The notes below the pieces were generated by a model that was given only the letters and a program-made list of their open reading frames with translations, ran no database searches and was not told where the DNA came from. A stretch of DNA of 57,287 nt, taken from assembly GCA_017619445.1 (NCBI GenBank), contig JAFZSI010000071.1, positions 1-57,287 on the forward strand, given 5' to 3'. Position numbers and translations under genes: made by a program. The DNA is from Prevotella sp. (GTDB lineage Bacteria; Bacteroidota; Bacteroidia; Bacteroidales; Bacteroidaceae). This document shows, piece by piece, positions 1 through 8,409 of the stretch. How positions within the stretch are numbered: the first letter of the stretch is position 1; the number at the start of each line of letters is the position of its first letter.

Positions 1-74
1 CATTCCGAACAGAGCAGTTAAGCCCGCCCGCGCCGATGGTACTGCAATGCAATGCGGGAGAGTAGGTCGCCGCC
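1..74 (+). rRNA. rrf: 5S ribosomal RNA, 3' part (truncated by window edge)
   Basis: The window opens inside a 5S rRNA gene. The stretch CCGAACAGAGCAGTTAAGCC and the end GGGAGAGTAGGTCGCCGCC are the conserved 3' half of bacterial 5S rRNA. The 5' part, and presumably the 16S-23S genes of the operon, lie outside the window. A strong terminator follows directly. Confidence 0.93.
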
Positions 75-90
75 TTCTTTTATTTGTTGT

Positions 91-137
91 CCCCCGTGCC
101 TTTCCCATTGATGGGAAGGGCGCGGGGGATGAGTTTT
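91..137 (+). terminator. Rho-independent terminator of the rRNA operon
   Basis: A GC-rich inverted repeat (CCCCCGTGCC at 91-100 pairing with GGGCGCGGGGG at 118-128, extended by TCCCAT/ATGGGA) is followed by a T-run at 133-137. Placed right after the 5S gene, it is the expected end of the rRNA transcript. Confidence 0.85.
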
Positions 138-210
138 TGTGTTTGCTTTCTTCTTCCGCTGAGCTGCTTTACAATATTTTTTGTGTTGTCGCGTTAGTTT
201 AATTGCAATG

Positions 211-786
211 ATGTCTTTCCATAGGTGCATAATATGGTTGTCCCGTTGGAATAAGTGCCGCGGTTTTGGTGTTCAGTCTCCTTGGGCATATCAGATGATA
301 AGATATGTTATCAATGAGCATTGGCCGTATTATGCTTATGATGAGTTCGACAATCAACAGCTTTTTGATTCTGCCGAGGCGAAAAAGTTGGGCCGCTTTT
401 ATTATCGTCTGACCAATTATCGCCAGCCTCATGTTGTCTTGAATTATCAAGATTCTTCCATTTATACCACAGTTTTCAAGCGTGCCTGCTCGAAATGCTT
501 TGTAAAGAATGTTGATATAGATTGTTTAGCGTCTGAGCCAGTTGTTGAACTGTTACGAATGGAACTTGTAGGCGATTATGAGCGTTTTTTTGAAGAAGTT
601 TTGAGAAAAGTTGATGAGCAATCGGTGATTATTGTTGAGAATATTCATCGGAAAAAGAGCTTTCGCAAGTTCTGGAAACTTATTACCATGGACCCCCGAG
701 TAATTATTACTTTTGATTTATATGATTGTGGTATAATTTTTTTCCAAAATCGTCGTTATAAGGAAAACTATATTGTAAATTTTTAA
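211..786 (+). CDS. Conserved Bacteroidales protein, methyltransferase-like N-terminus
   Basis: A protein of 191 residues from ATG 211. An in-frame ATG at 208 and a TTG at 181 are alternatives. The N-terminal segment GFGVQSPWAYQMIRYVI resembles the opening of a Bacteroidetes family usually annotated as SAM-dependent methyltransferases, which begin with an H/F-G-V-H/Q-S-P motif. I see no clear glycine-rich SAM-binding loop in the middle, so catalytic activity is doubtful. The rest is mixed, with hydrophobic beta-strand-like pieces (QSVIIVENI, RVIITFDLYDCGIIFF) as in a Rossmann-like sheet. The stop is 11 bases before the adenosyltransferase gene, so the two probably share a transcript. The function is not established. 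Confidence 0.75.
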   Translation: MSFHRCIIWLSRWNKCRGFGVQSPWAYQMIRYVINEHWPYYAYDEFDNQQLFDSAEAKKLGRFYYRLTNYRQPHVVLNYQDSSIYTTVFKRACSKCFVKNVDIDCLASEPVVELLRMELVGDYERFFEEVLRKVDEQSVIIVENIHRKKSFRKFWKLITMDPRVIITFDLYDCGIIFFQNRRYKENYIVNF

Positions 787-797
787 CCTCAAAGACT

Positions 798-1358
798 ATG
801 AAAAGAGCAAGAGTTTACACCAAAACTGGAGATGAAGGTACCACCAGCTTGGTTGGCGGTTATCGAGTAAAGAAAACCAATTCGCGTATAGAGGCATACG
901 GCACCGTGGATGAGCTGAGTGCCAATCTGGGATTGTTGGCTTCGTGGATGAAGGATGGCGACGATAAAGACCTTATTATCCGCACGCAGCGCAATCTCTT
1001 TACCGTTTGTTCAAATTTGGCCACCGACAAATCGAAGATGGAGGTGGCGCCTTCCTATCGCCTTGACCCTGCCGAGATTGGCATATTGGAGGAAGAAATC
1101 GATGCCATCAACGCAAACATACCCCCGCAAACCACCTTCATTCTGCCCGGAGGCTCGCATGAGGCAGCCTATGCACACGTGTGCCGCACAGTATGCCGTC
1201 GTGCCGAGCGCCGCATATTTTTCCTTAACGAAAGTTCCCCAGTAGATGCCGAAATTCTGCAGTATATGAACAGATTGTCAGATTATTTGTTTGTATTGGC
1301 AAGAAAATTGAATTTTATTGACGGAGTAAGAGAAAAAATTTGGAAGAAACCCTTGTAA
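798..1358 (+). CDS. PduO-type ATP:cob(I)alamin adenosyltransferase
   Basis: 186 residues. It transfers the adenosyl group of ATP to cob(I)alamin to make adenosylcobalamin in the cytoplasm. The N-terminal ATP-binding signature YTKTGDEGTT is at residues 7-16, followed by RIEAYGTVDELSANLGLL. The C-terminal half carries the conserved ILPGGSHEAAYAHVCRTVCR helix with the Arg and Glu residues (RRAERR) typical of the PduO/YvqK family. Length matches the family. No other cobalamin genes are adjacent, so it probably serves cofactor salvage for B12-dependent enzymes encoded elsewhere. It follows the methyltransferase-like gene by 11 bases. Databases often label this family cob(I)yrinic acid a,c-diamide adenosyltransferase. 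Confidence 0.95.
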   Translation: MKRARVYTKTGDEGTTSLVGGYRVKKTNSRIEAYGTVDELSANLGLLASWMKDGDDKDLIIRTQRNLFTVCSNLATDKSKMEVAPSYRLDPAEIGILEEEIDAINANIPPQTTFILPGGSHEAAYAHVCRTVCRRAERRIFFLNESSPVDAEILQYMNRLSDYLFVLARKLNFIDGVREKIWKKPL

Positions 1359-1382
1359 ATAATTATTTTTTTATTACTTTTG
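1352..1382 (+). promoter_or_regulatory. Bacteroidetes-type promoter for the DUF2795 gene
   Basis: The -7 box TACTTTTG (1375-1382) matches TAnnTTTG exactly. CTTG at 1352-1355 stands 19 bases upstream as the -33 box, overlapping the end of the adenosyltransferase gene. Transcription should start near 1389. Confidence 0.7.
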
Positions 1383-1415
1383 CGCCCGATTTATTAACGC
1401 ATAAAAAAATTCACT

Positions 1416-1637
1416 ATGTATTGGACATTAGAATTAGCTTCTAAACTGGAAGATGCACCATGGCCTGCCACCAAGGACGAGTTGATAGATTATGCCATCC
1501 GTTCGGGTGCACCGCTCGAAGTGTTAGAGAATTTGCAGGAAATCGAGGATGAGGGCGATGTATATGAAAGTATTGAAGATATATGGCCAGACTATCCTAC
1601 AAAAGAAGATTTTCTGTTCAACGAAGATGAGTATTAA
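1416..1637 (+). CDS. Small acidic DUF2795-family protein
   Basis: 73 residues with many Asp and Glu and no signal peptide, so probably cytoplasmic. The pattern WPATKDELIDYAIRSGAPLEVLENL (residues about 17-41) is that of the short DUF2795 domain, where a helix-turn-helix-like fold is preceded by 'P-A-T-K-x-E-L'. The tail IWPDYPTKEDFLFNEDEY is strongly acidic and conserved in Bacteroidales homologues as far as I recall. It has its own promoter and terminator and is therefore monocistronic. Its function is unknown. Confidence 0.85.
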   Translation: MYWTLELASKLEDAPWPATKDELIDYAIRSGAPLEVLENLQEIEDEGDVYESIEDIWPDYPTKEDFLFNEDEY

Positions 1638-1667
1638 ACGTTAGATTTTTTCTAAGTAATTTAAAAT

Positions 1668-1712
1668 CAGCGGGATAAGCAAATTTTATTTGTTTGTCTC
1701 GCTGGTGTTTTT
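1668..1712 (+). terminator. Rho-independent terminator after the DUF2795 gene
   Basis: CAGCGGGATAAGCAAAT (1668-1684) pairs with ATTTGTTTGTCTCGCTG (1688-1704) across a 3-base loop with few mismatches. It is followed by GTG and five T (1708-1712). Confidence 0.85.
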
Positions 1713-1777
1713 ATCACTATTGTATCATTTGGTTTTGCTTTGCTTTTAACTTTCAAAAGTAAAAAATAAACGAATTA

Positions 1778-1809
1778 TTTGTTTTTTCAAAGTAAAAAAC
1801 GTATCTTTG
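1778..1809 (+). promoter_or_regulatory. Promoter of the AAA_14 ATPase gene; decides its start codon
   Basis: TTTG at 1778-1781, 20 bases, then TATCTTTG at 1802-1809: a full consensus promoter. An in-frame TTG at 1807 lies inside the -7 box and cannot be on the mRNA, so translation must begin at ATG 1828. Confidence 0.85.
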
Positions 1810-1827
1810 CATGCAAAAGAGTACGAA

Positions 1828-3021
1828 ATGGATAGATTGTACAAGACTTATGGCCGCCTGCTTGCGGAAACGGATTTGAGTTTTACCAGGTATCTTTATG
1901 AAAAGATAAACTGGGATAATAGGTTAATTGTGATTAAAGGAGCAAAGGGTGTCGGTAAGACGACGATGCTCCTTCAGCATATCCTACGGACTTTTGAGGA
2001 CAAGCAGAAGGCTCTTTATGCATCACTTGATCATATTTGGTTTGCCAACCATTCAATTCTTGACTTGGCAGAATACCACTATACGCATGGTGGTACTCAC
2101 TTGTTTCTGGATGAGGTACATAAGTACAAAGGGTGGCAGCAGGAAATCAAAAACATCTATGATTCCTATCCGCAGTTGCACGTCGTAGTGACAGGTTCGT
2201 CGATGCTGAAGTTGGAGGAGTCGCTGATGGGTGATCTTTCACGCCGTCATCGCCAATACACGTTGGAGGGATTGTCATTCAGGGAATACCTGCAGTTGGA
2301 TCAGGTGGTTCAGTTGCCAGTTCTCTCTTTAGAAACAATACTGACCGACCATTTCATGCAGGCATCGCAGATTACGTCGAAGGTTAAGGTGCTACAACAT
2401 TTCGAGAAATATCTTGAGACGGGTTATTATCCCTTTTATCGCGAGGAAGGTGACGGCTTTGCAGACCGCCTCCAGCAGGTGATAGAAACTATCGTCACCA
2501 GCGAAATTCCGTCGGTGAGCAATATAGAGTACGACTCTGTCTATAAGGCCAAGCAGTTGTTGGCAGTGCTGGCAGAAAGTTCGCCTTATACATTGAATAT
2601 CTCCGGACTCTGTGTCACGCTACAAGCTTCGCGTAACAATGTTCTAAAGCTAATCGACCTGATGGACAAGGCTGCCTTGGTGCGTCGACTTTACTCTGTT
2701 GATAGCGGGATGAACATGCTGACGAAGCCTGAAAAGGTTCTGTTCTACAACACCAACTTGATGCACTGTCTGACTCCACATGTTGAAGACGGAACGATGC
2801 GTGAGACTTATTTTGCATCACAGGTGGGTGTTGGCCACAGACTCTCAATGCCAAACCAAGGCGATTTAGTTGTAGATGGGAGATGGCTTTTCGAAGTAGG
2901 AGGAAAGAAGAAAGGTTTCAAACAGATAAAAGGAATTGAAGATAGCTACGTTGTTAGCGATGGCATCGATATAGGTCACGGAAAGAAGATTCCGCTTTGG
3001 CTTTTTGGTCTGCTTTATTAA
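1828..3021 (+). CDS. AAA_14 / DUF4143 family ATP-binding protein
   Basis: 397 residues from ATG 1828. The Walker A motif GAKGVGKTT is at residues 38-46 and the Walker B THLFLDEVHKY around 90-100. VVVTGSSMLKLEESL is the sensor-like strand, followed by the RRHRQYTLEGLSFREYL segment that marks the AAA_14 family. The C-terminal half is the DUF4143 region, with a winged-helix part (SGLCVTLQASRNNVLKLIDLM) and a nuclease-like end. Proteins of this family are widespread in Bacteroidales, often as strain-variable singletons; their cellular role is not known. The gene has its own promoter and a degenerate region downstream, which fits an accessory gene. Confidence 0.9.
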   Translation: MDRLYKTYGRLLAETDLSFTRYLYEKINWDNRLIVIKGAKGVGKTTMLLQHILRTFEDKQKALYASLDHIWFANHSILDLAEYHYTHGGTHLFLDEVHKYKGWQQEIKNIYDSYPQLHVVVTGSSMLKLEESLMGDLSRRHRQYTLEGLSFREYLQLDQVVQLPVLSLETILTDHFMQASQITSKVKVLQHFEKYLETGYYPFYREEGDGFADRLQQVIETIVTSEIPSVSNIEYDSVYKAKQLLAVLAESSPYTLNISGLCVTLQASRNNVLKLIDLMDKAALVRRLYSVDSGMNMLTKPEKVLFYNTNLMHCLTPHVEDGTMRETYFASQVGVGHRLSMPNQGDLVVDGRWLFEVGGKKKGFKQIKGIEDSYVVSDGIDIGHGKKIPLWLFGLLY

Positions 3022-3654
3022 TAACTAGTGCAAAAAATGCACAAGTTCGTCAGTATAAGAGTTGTTTAAACAAAGTAAACTGTTCGTATTTTCCGAACAG
3101 TTTCATGAATATCGTGAACGACTTGGGCATTATCTGTCAACCTTATCTAAACTCCTTCGAGGTGCAGTAAAGGCCGTTATCAATTATGTTCAGTTTGGCT
3201 ATCGCAGTTTCTCATATCCTCAGGAGTGCGATGTTAGACACCATATGAATGGCCAGCCGGACAAGGATAAGGCTGCAGATGAGGTATTAATTGCCTCACG
3301 TCCCTTCTTGAAATCGGATGAGTCTGAGCGAGTGAAGGGGCAACTCTCCTATATCGTTCAAGACATGAAGGAAGAACGGCAGCAAAGTCGAAGTCGAGGA
3401 TTCCACATGTAATACTCTGCATTTACAAGTTAGCCAGTAATAATAACTCTTTAGCAATCCGTATCATAGTCCAGTTCAATTCTGAGATGGAATAATTCAT
3501 GGGTGGACAGACTATTGGTGGCAGCAATGGTTGTGCTGATGAACTCACAAACTGGGATGGAACCAAGAAACGAAATGGCAAGGGACGATGATTTTTCTAG
3601 AGAATTGTTGACAGGTGAATCGAAGTATATAAGGTGATATGGCTCTTTCTGTTT
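3022..3654. other. Gene-poor stretch with hairpin and decayed reading frames
   Basis: A perfect 10-bp hairpin (AAACTGTTCG 3077-3086 with CGAACAGTTT 3094-3103) follows the ATPase gene and may act as its terminator. A 116-codon plus-strand frame (3062-3412, TTG start) runs through this hairpin and has no recognisable domain; I do not call it. On the minus strand the reading frame of the TolC-like gene continues for about 68 codons past its TAA stop to about 3447, again with no start codon. A single palindrome box TTTTCTAGAGAATT (about 3593-3606) of the repeat family described elsewhere is present. The region looks like gene remnants. Confidence 0.45.
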
Positions 3655-5010
3655 TTATTGTCCAGTTGCGTGTTTATAGGCCAGCAGTTTGTTCTGGTAA
3701 TCGGCGTATGCGTCGGTGAGTCGGTCGCATGCCTGCTGGTAGAGCAGCTGTGCCTCTAAGAGGTCGGCCATGCGCGAGGTTCCGGCGTTGTAGTAGTTGC
3801 GGTTGAGTCGCAGGTTTTCTTCCGCCTGAGCGATGCTGCGCTGAGCGATGCTTATTTGCTGCTGGGCTTCGTCAAGGTCGTTGGCGGCTTTCTGCATGCG
3901 TATAGCCAGGAGCTGGGTGTTGTCGGTGAGTTGCTGTTCTGCTTTCTGCTGTTCTATTTTTTTGCGTTTCACAGCGTACGAGCCGCCCCACCATGCTGTG
4001 ATTGGCACGCTGACGGTGGCAAAGAGCATGGCGAAGGTGCGGTTGTTGTCGAGCAGATTGTGGTAGTTGTAGCCTGCTCCCACGGCCACGGTGGGCAGGT
4101 TTTCCCCGATGGCCATTTTTGTCTGCAGGTTAGCGGCCTGCACTTGTTTGGTCAGCAACTGGTACTCGGGCAGGCGGGCGATTGAGAATTGGGAATTGGG
4201 GTTCGCGGCTTGTGGTTTGAGGTTTGTCAAATCGTCAAGTTTTTTGTCGTCAACCAAGATGAAGGCCGTGTCGCGCAGTCCGCAGTATTGAGCGGTCAGC
4301 AGTTTGACGATTGAGAGGCCGTTGAGCAGTTTCAGTTTCTGGCTTTCCACGTCGTTTTGTCGCAGTTGCACTTGCAGCAGGTCGTTGGGCATGGCTACGC
4401 CTGCGCGCACAGCCACGCTCACGTCCTTGGCGATGTCGTTGAGCAGGGTCTCAGCGGCGCTGATGGTCTTTAGTTTTTCTTGCAGGGATACAGCCTGCCA
4501 GAAATATTGGGTGACGTTTTTCTCCACTTCGTTCTCGGACAGCTGCAGTTGCAACTGGCTCACATCCTCACCCACCTTGGCCAACCGGTTGCCGTTGACT
4601 ATCTGCCCTCCGGCAAACACGGGCTGCACGGCAGTCAGGCTGCCAATGACCCCGTTTTTCATCATCGAGATGCTGACGGGGCTGGCCAGTGCCGCCAACG
4701 CTTCGGGTGGTAGCGAGGAGGCCATGACGGGTGCGAGCGACGAGGGGATGACCTCCGAGGGATTGACGGTGGTGGTGGCCATTGCACGGTTTGCGTTGAA
4801 CCAAAGTCCTGTGCCGCTGACGTTGGGGAAGTATTTGGTGAAAGCCTCCTTGCGCTGCTGCTGGGCCGCGTCAATGGAGTTGTGGGCATTGCGCACGGCA
4901 ATGTTGCTGCGCAGGGCAGAGTCCTTGAGTTGCTGTAGGGTGTAGTTGGGTTGGGCTACGGCAAAGCCGCAGCTTACGGATAAGAGGATGATGGCTATTT
5001 GTTTTTTCAT
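3655..5010 (-). CDS. TolC-family outer membrane efflux channel
   Basis: 451 residues, the usual length for the outer membrane factor of a tripartite pump. A signal peptide (MKKQIAIILLSVSCGFAVA, cleaved before QPNYTLQQL) is followed by the family start 'TLxQLxDSALxSNxAVRNA'. Two long coiled-coil halves (LSENEVEKNVTQYFWQAV; IEQQKAEQQLTDNTQLL and AEENLRLNRNYYNAGTSR) form the periplasmic alpha-barrel repeats, and NYYNAGTSRMADLLEAQLLY is the typical second-repeat motif. It is the last gene of the operon adaptor-pump-channel. It is separated from the pump gene by a 66-bp tandem repeat, where other such operons have only a few bases, so its expression relative to the pump may be affected. Confidence 0.93.
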   Translation of the reverse strand: MKKQIAIILLSVSCGFAVAQPNYTLQQLKDSALRSNIAVRNAHNSIDAAQQQRKEAFTKYFPNVSGTGLWFNANRAMATTTVNPSEVIPSSLAPVMASSLPPEALAALASPVSISMMKNGVIGSLTAVQPVFAGGQIVNGNRLAKVGEDVSQLQLQLSENEVEKNVTQYFWQAVSLQEKLKTISAAETLLNDIAKDVSVAVRAGVAMPNDLLQVQLRQNDVESQKLKLLNGLSIVKLLTAQYCGLRDTAFILVDDKKLDDLTNLKPQAANPNSQFSIARLPEYQLLTKQVQAANLQTKMAIGENLPTVAVGAGYNYHNLLDNNRTFAMLFATVSVPITAWWGGSYAVKRKKIEQQKAEQQLTDNTQLLAIRMQKAANDLDEAQQQISIAQRSIAQAEENLRLNRNYYNAGTSRMADLLEAQLLYQQACDRLTDAYADYQNKLLAYKHATGQ

Positions 5011-5038
5011 GTGTTGATAGTTAAGCGTTTGCGCTTAT

Positions 5039-5250
5039 TTAGTAGAAACTTTACATAAGTTTCTTTCGTTCGACCATTTGCAAGCGAGCTTGCATGGCAC
5101 TCACTTAGTCGAAACTTTGCATAAGTTTCTTTCGTTCGGCCATTTGCAAGCGAGCTTGCATGGCACTCACTTAGTCGAAACTTTGCATAAGTTTCTTTCG
5201 TTCGGCCATTTGCAAGCGAGCTTGCATGGCACTCACTTAGTCGAAACTTT
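5039..5250 (-). repeat. 66-bp tandem repeat, three full copies, between pump and channel genes
   Basis: Units begin at 5039, 5105 and 5171, with a fourth partial copy at 5237 that is the true 3' end of the pump gene. The two inner units are identical and the outermost differs at three positions. On the minus strand every unit repeats the last codons and stop of the pump gene (GTTTCGACTAAGTGA). Each also carries a hairpin, GCAAGCTCGCTTGC inside CCAT...ATGG. 66 bp is 22 codons, so one frame stays open through all copies. The array arose by duplication of the gene end plus spacer. Confidence 0.95.
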
Positions 5251-8200
5251 CCAATAAATGACTGGCAGCATGGTGACAACCAGGATGAGCGAGCCGATGC
5301 CTCCAGCAAAGATGGTGACACCAACGGGCATCCAGAACGACGATTGGGCAATGATCATCGGCATCACACCGACGGCCGTGGTGGCCGTGGTGAGGAAGAT
5401 GGGCACCATGCGGCGTTTGCCGGCCTCGTAGGCAGCCTGACGCACGGCATGGTTGTAGTCTTCGCGGTCGGTTGTCCAGTCGCCATGCTCTGCTACATGT
5501 TTTTTTATCAGTCCGATGGCATGTTCGAAGATGAGAATTTCGTTTCGCATAATCATTCCCATGAGCGTGATGACGCCCATGATGGAGGTGAGGCCCAGTG
5601 TGCGGTTCATCAGCCCCAGGCCGATGAGTGAACCGGGAATCATCAGCCCGAGTGCCACTATGCACACAAAGGTGATGCCGAATTTCTTGAAGTTGAACAG
5701 CAGGAAGAAGAACACGATGACCATCGAGATGGCAACGCCGCCGAAAATCATGGGCATGGCCTCGGCGTCGTATTCTATCTCACCGCCTACCTCGGCGCGT
5801 ACGCCCTGTGGCAGCTGTATCTCGTTCTCCATGATGTCGGCAACGCGACTTTCCACAGGAGCGGCGTAGATGCCGTTGGCAAAGTGGGCAGTCACCGTGA
5901 TGCAGCGTTCGCCTCCGCGGTGCATGATGCGGCTCTCGCTCCATTTTGGCTCAACCTTTGCTATCTGGCGCAGCGGCACGGTGGTGTTTGTTCCGTCTGC
6001 GGCTGCTGAGAGAATGGCCATTGGTGTGGCAATGCCGAGGTTCTCAATGTCGGAGAATGTCATGTCGGCATCATCCTTGACGATGATGGGCAGTTCGTTC
6101 TTTCCCTCCCAAATCTGTCCAACGCGCAGGTCGTTGGTAGTAGCGCTAAGGGCAAGAGCTGCCGAGGTGCGGGTAATGCCGAGTTGAGCCGAAGCCACGG
6201 GGTCGAGCTCCACGTTGATGAGCGGGAACGGCTGCAGGAAGTCGGTGTGCACCCATTCCAGCTCTGGCATCTTTCTCATGCGTTCCATGAGCCTTTCGGC
6301 CACGATGTGCAGTGAGTCAAGGTTTTCGCCATAAAAGCGGTATTCAAGTTCGGGCACCTCAAGGAAGTCGAGCCGTTTGAATTTCACGTAGGCCTCGGGG
6401 AAGGCCTCACTCCATTGCGGCTGGTATTTTGCCAAAAGGTCGAGTGTTGCCTGGAACGACTTGGTGTTGACAATAAACTGAGCGTAGTTCTTTCCGGCCA
6501 TCTGCGGGGCATAGCAGGTCATGAACCGGGGCGACGAGCAACCTATGAAACTGGTGATGCACTTCACCTTCTCGTCCTTCTGAAGCACTTGCCGCAGCGA
6601 GTCGGCCAACAGGCGTGTCTCGTTGATGCCTTTTCCCTCGGGCAGGAATATCTCCACCGCAAACTGGTCGCGGTCGGCGAAGGGGAACACGCGGATTTTC
6701 ATTCTTGGCAGGATTATCAGCGACAACAGCACGACGGCGATACCCCCACCAATGGTGAGCCACGGGTGGCGGAATGTGAAATTGAGTACACGGTTGTAGG
6801 TGTTCTGCACCCAACGGGTGATGGCGTTCTCGTGCGAGTCTTTTTCTTTTTGTTTGTCTTGGGGCTTGATTATCAGCACTTCTAAGAACGGGATGACGGT
6901 TACGGCGAGGAACAGCGACACCAGCAGGTTGATGGCAATGGTCCATGGGAAGTCGCGCAGGGCATCGTTGAAGCCCCCTTTCAGCGTTATAAGCAGGGGG
7001 AAGAAGATGATGCTGATGCAGAGCGTGGCGAGCATCATGGGCATGAAATACTGGCGCGAGGACTCGATGGCAGCCTGTTTAGGCTCGTAGCCTTTGTTCA
7101 AATACTCTAAGTAGCCGTCGATAACGACGATGGCATTATCGACCACCATGCCGAGCACCACGATGAGTGCCGCCAGGGTGACGATGTTCAGTTCGATGCC
7201 CACCATATACATGATGGCAATCGAGATGAAAGTGCTGAGCGGGATGGTGATGGCTGCCACGATTGCCGAGCGGAGCGGAAAGAGCACCATCATGACAAGG
7301 ATGATGATGGCCATGGAGATGAGCAGGTCGCGCAGGAAGTCGGTGATGCTCATTTCCACTACCTTCGGTTGGTCGGCAATGCGGGTAATGGTCACATCTT
7401 CAGGAAGTTCCGAAGCGCGGTATTCGTTGATAACCTTGTCCACCTCCTTGCCGTAGGCCACGATGTTGTTGCCAGGTGTCATTTCCAATGAAAGGAGCAT
7501 GCACGGGTGTCCGTCCTGTTCAATGTAGCTCTCGGTGGCATCGTATTCCCGGACCACGCGCGCCACATCGCGCACCCTGGCCACCTTGCCGCTGACGGGG
7601 TCGCTGAAGATTATCTGGTTGGCTATCTCGTCAACGGTGTTCTCTGTCTGCTCCACATGGATGGGCACCTGCTGGTCGTTGTCGCTGATGCTGCCGCTGA
7701 TGGTGGTGATGCCCTGTTCCTGCAGGCGTGAGAAGAGCATCTGCTGGCCAATGCCGTAGGCCTGTAGCCGCTGCCTATCTACATAGAGCGAAATCTGCTC
7801 TTTCTGTTCGCCGTACATCCGCACGTTGGCCACCGAGGGTATGCGGCGCAGTCGGTCGGACAGTTCGTCGCTGTAGTCGTGCAGCTCGCGGTAGCTGCGC
7901 TGCGAGCTCTCAATAGCAATGAGCAGTGCCGAGGTGTTGCCGAAGTCATCGTTTGCCACCAGTGCGAGCACACCCGCGGGCAGACTCTGTTTGAAGAGTG
8001 CCAGTCCGTGTTTTATCTTGCTCCACACCTCATCCTTGTTGTTCACCTCGTCGTTCAGTCGCACCATCACGATGCACATGCCGTTTTGTGCGGTTGTGGT
8101 GGTTTTCTTGCGGTTAACCTCGCCGTAGGTAAACAGATAGCGCTCCAAAGGCCGTGCCACTTGCATCTCCACCTCTTCGGAAGTGGCTCCCGGGCATACG

Positions 8201-8355
8201 GCCACCACCACGCCCTGACGTATGGTGAAGGCGGGAAACTCGTCCTTGGGCATGTCGTACATGCCGTAGATGCCCAGAATGAACAAGATGCCCACGATGA
8301 GCATTGTTATGGGGTAGTGTTCCTGTGGCCACTTGAGCCAGTTCATCCCTTTCAT
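5233..8355 (-). CDS. RND-family efflux pump, inner membrane transporter (AcrB/HAE1-like)
   Basis: 1040 residues, full length for an RND pump. The N-terminal membrane helix (YPITMLIVGILFILGIYGMY) is followed by the porter domain PGATSEEVEMQVARPLE. The first transmembrane bundle holds AALIVVLGMVVDNAIVVID, where the conserved Asp of the proton relay in helix 4 is present. The second bundle includes GLTSIMGVITLMGMIMRNEIL and the closing helices FLTTATTAVGVMPMIIAQSS. It exports small molecules by proton exchange together with the adaptor upstream and the channel downstream; the substrate cannot be told. Its stop codon lies within the first unit boundary of the 66-bp repeat. Confidence 0.95.
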   Translation of the reverse strand: MKGMNWLKWPQEHYPITMLIVGILFILGIYGMYDMPKDEFPAFTIRQGVVVAVCPGATSEEVEMQVARPLERYLFTYGEVNRKKTTTTAQNGMCIVMVRLNDEVNNKDEVWSKIKHGLALFKQSLPAGVLALVANDDFGNTSALLIAIESSQRSYRELHDYSDELSDRLRRIPSVANVRMYGEQKEQISLYVDRQRLQAYGIGQQMLFSRLQEQGITTISGSISDNDQQVPIHVEQTENTVDEIANQIIFSDPVSGKVARVRDVARVVREYDATESYIEQDGHPCMLLSLEMTPGNNIVAYGKEVDKVINEYRASELPEDVTITRIADQPKVVEMSITDFLRDLLISMAIIILVMMVLFPLRSAIVAAITIPLSTFISIAIMYMVGIELNIVTLAALIVVLGMVVDNAIVVIDGYLEYLNKGYEPKQAAIESSRQYFMPMMLATLCISIIFFPLLITLKGGFNDALRDFPWTIAINLLVSLFLAVTVIPFLEVLIIKPQDKQKEKDSHENAITRWVQNTYNRVLNFTFRHPWLTIGGGIAVVLLSLIILPRMKIRVFPFADRDQFAVEIFLPEGKGINETRLLADSLRQVLQKDEKVKCITSFIGCSSPRFMTCYAPQMAGKNYAQFIVNTKSFQATLDLLAKYQPQWSEAFPEAYVKFKRLDFLEVPELEYRFYGENLDSLHIVAERLMERMRKMPELEWVHTDFLQPFPLINVELDPVASAQLGITRTSAALALSATTNDLRVGQIWEGKNELPIIVKDDADMTFSDIENLGIATPMAILSAAADGTNTTVPLRQIAKVEPKWSESRIMHRGGERCITVTAHFANGIYAAPVESRVADIMENEIQLPQGVRAEVGGEIEYDAEAMPMIFGGVAISMVIVFFFLLFNFKKFGITFVCIVALGLMIPGSLIGLGLMNRTLGLTSIMGVITLMGMIMRNEILIFEHAIGLIKKHVAEHGDWTTDREDYNHAVRQAAYEAGKRRMVPIFLTTATTAVGVMPMIIAQSSFWMPVGVTIFAGGIGSLILVVTMLPVIYWKVSTK

Positions 8356-8409
8356 TTTACAATTTTCGATTTTACAATTGTCAAATAGTGTGATAGTCCA
8401 ATTGTCAAA

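Noticed and set aside
3062-3412. 116-codon plus-strand frame after the AAA_14 ATPase
   Set aside because: TTG start, a perfect hairpin inside the first codons, no domain and no promoter; more likely remnant DNA.
4304-4945. Long plus-strand frames opposite the efflux operon
   Set aside because: They are shadows of the TolC-like and RND coding sequences with unnatural composition (Ser/Cys/Leu-rich).
5007-5351. 114-codon minus-strand frame with a 22-residue repeat (KFRLSECHASSLANGRTKET...)
   Set aside because: It is the 66-bp array read in another frame; the repeat is open only because 66 is divisible by three and it overlaps the pump gene.
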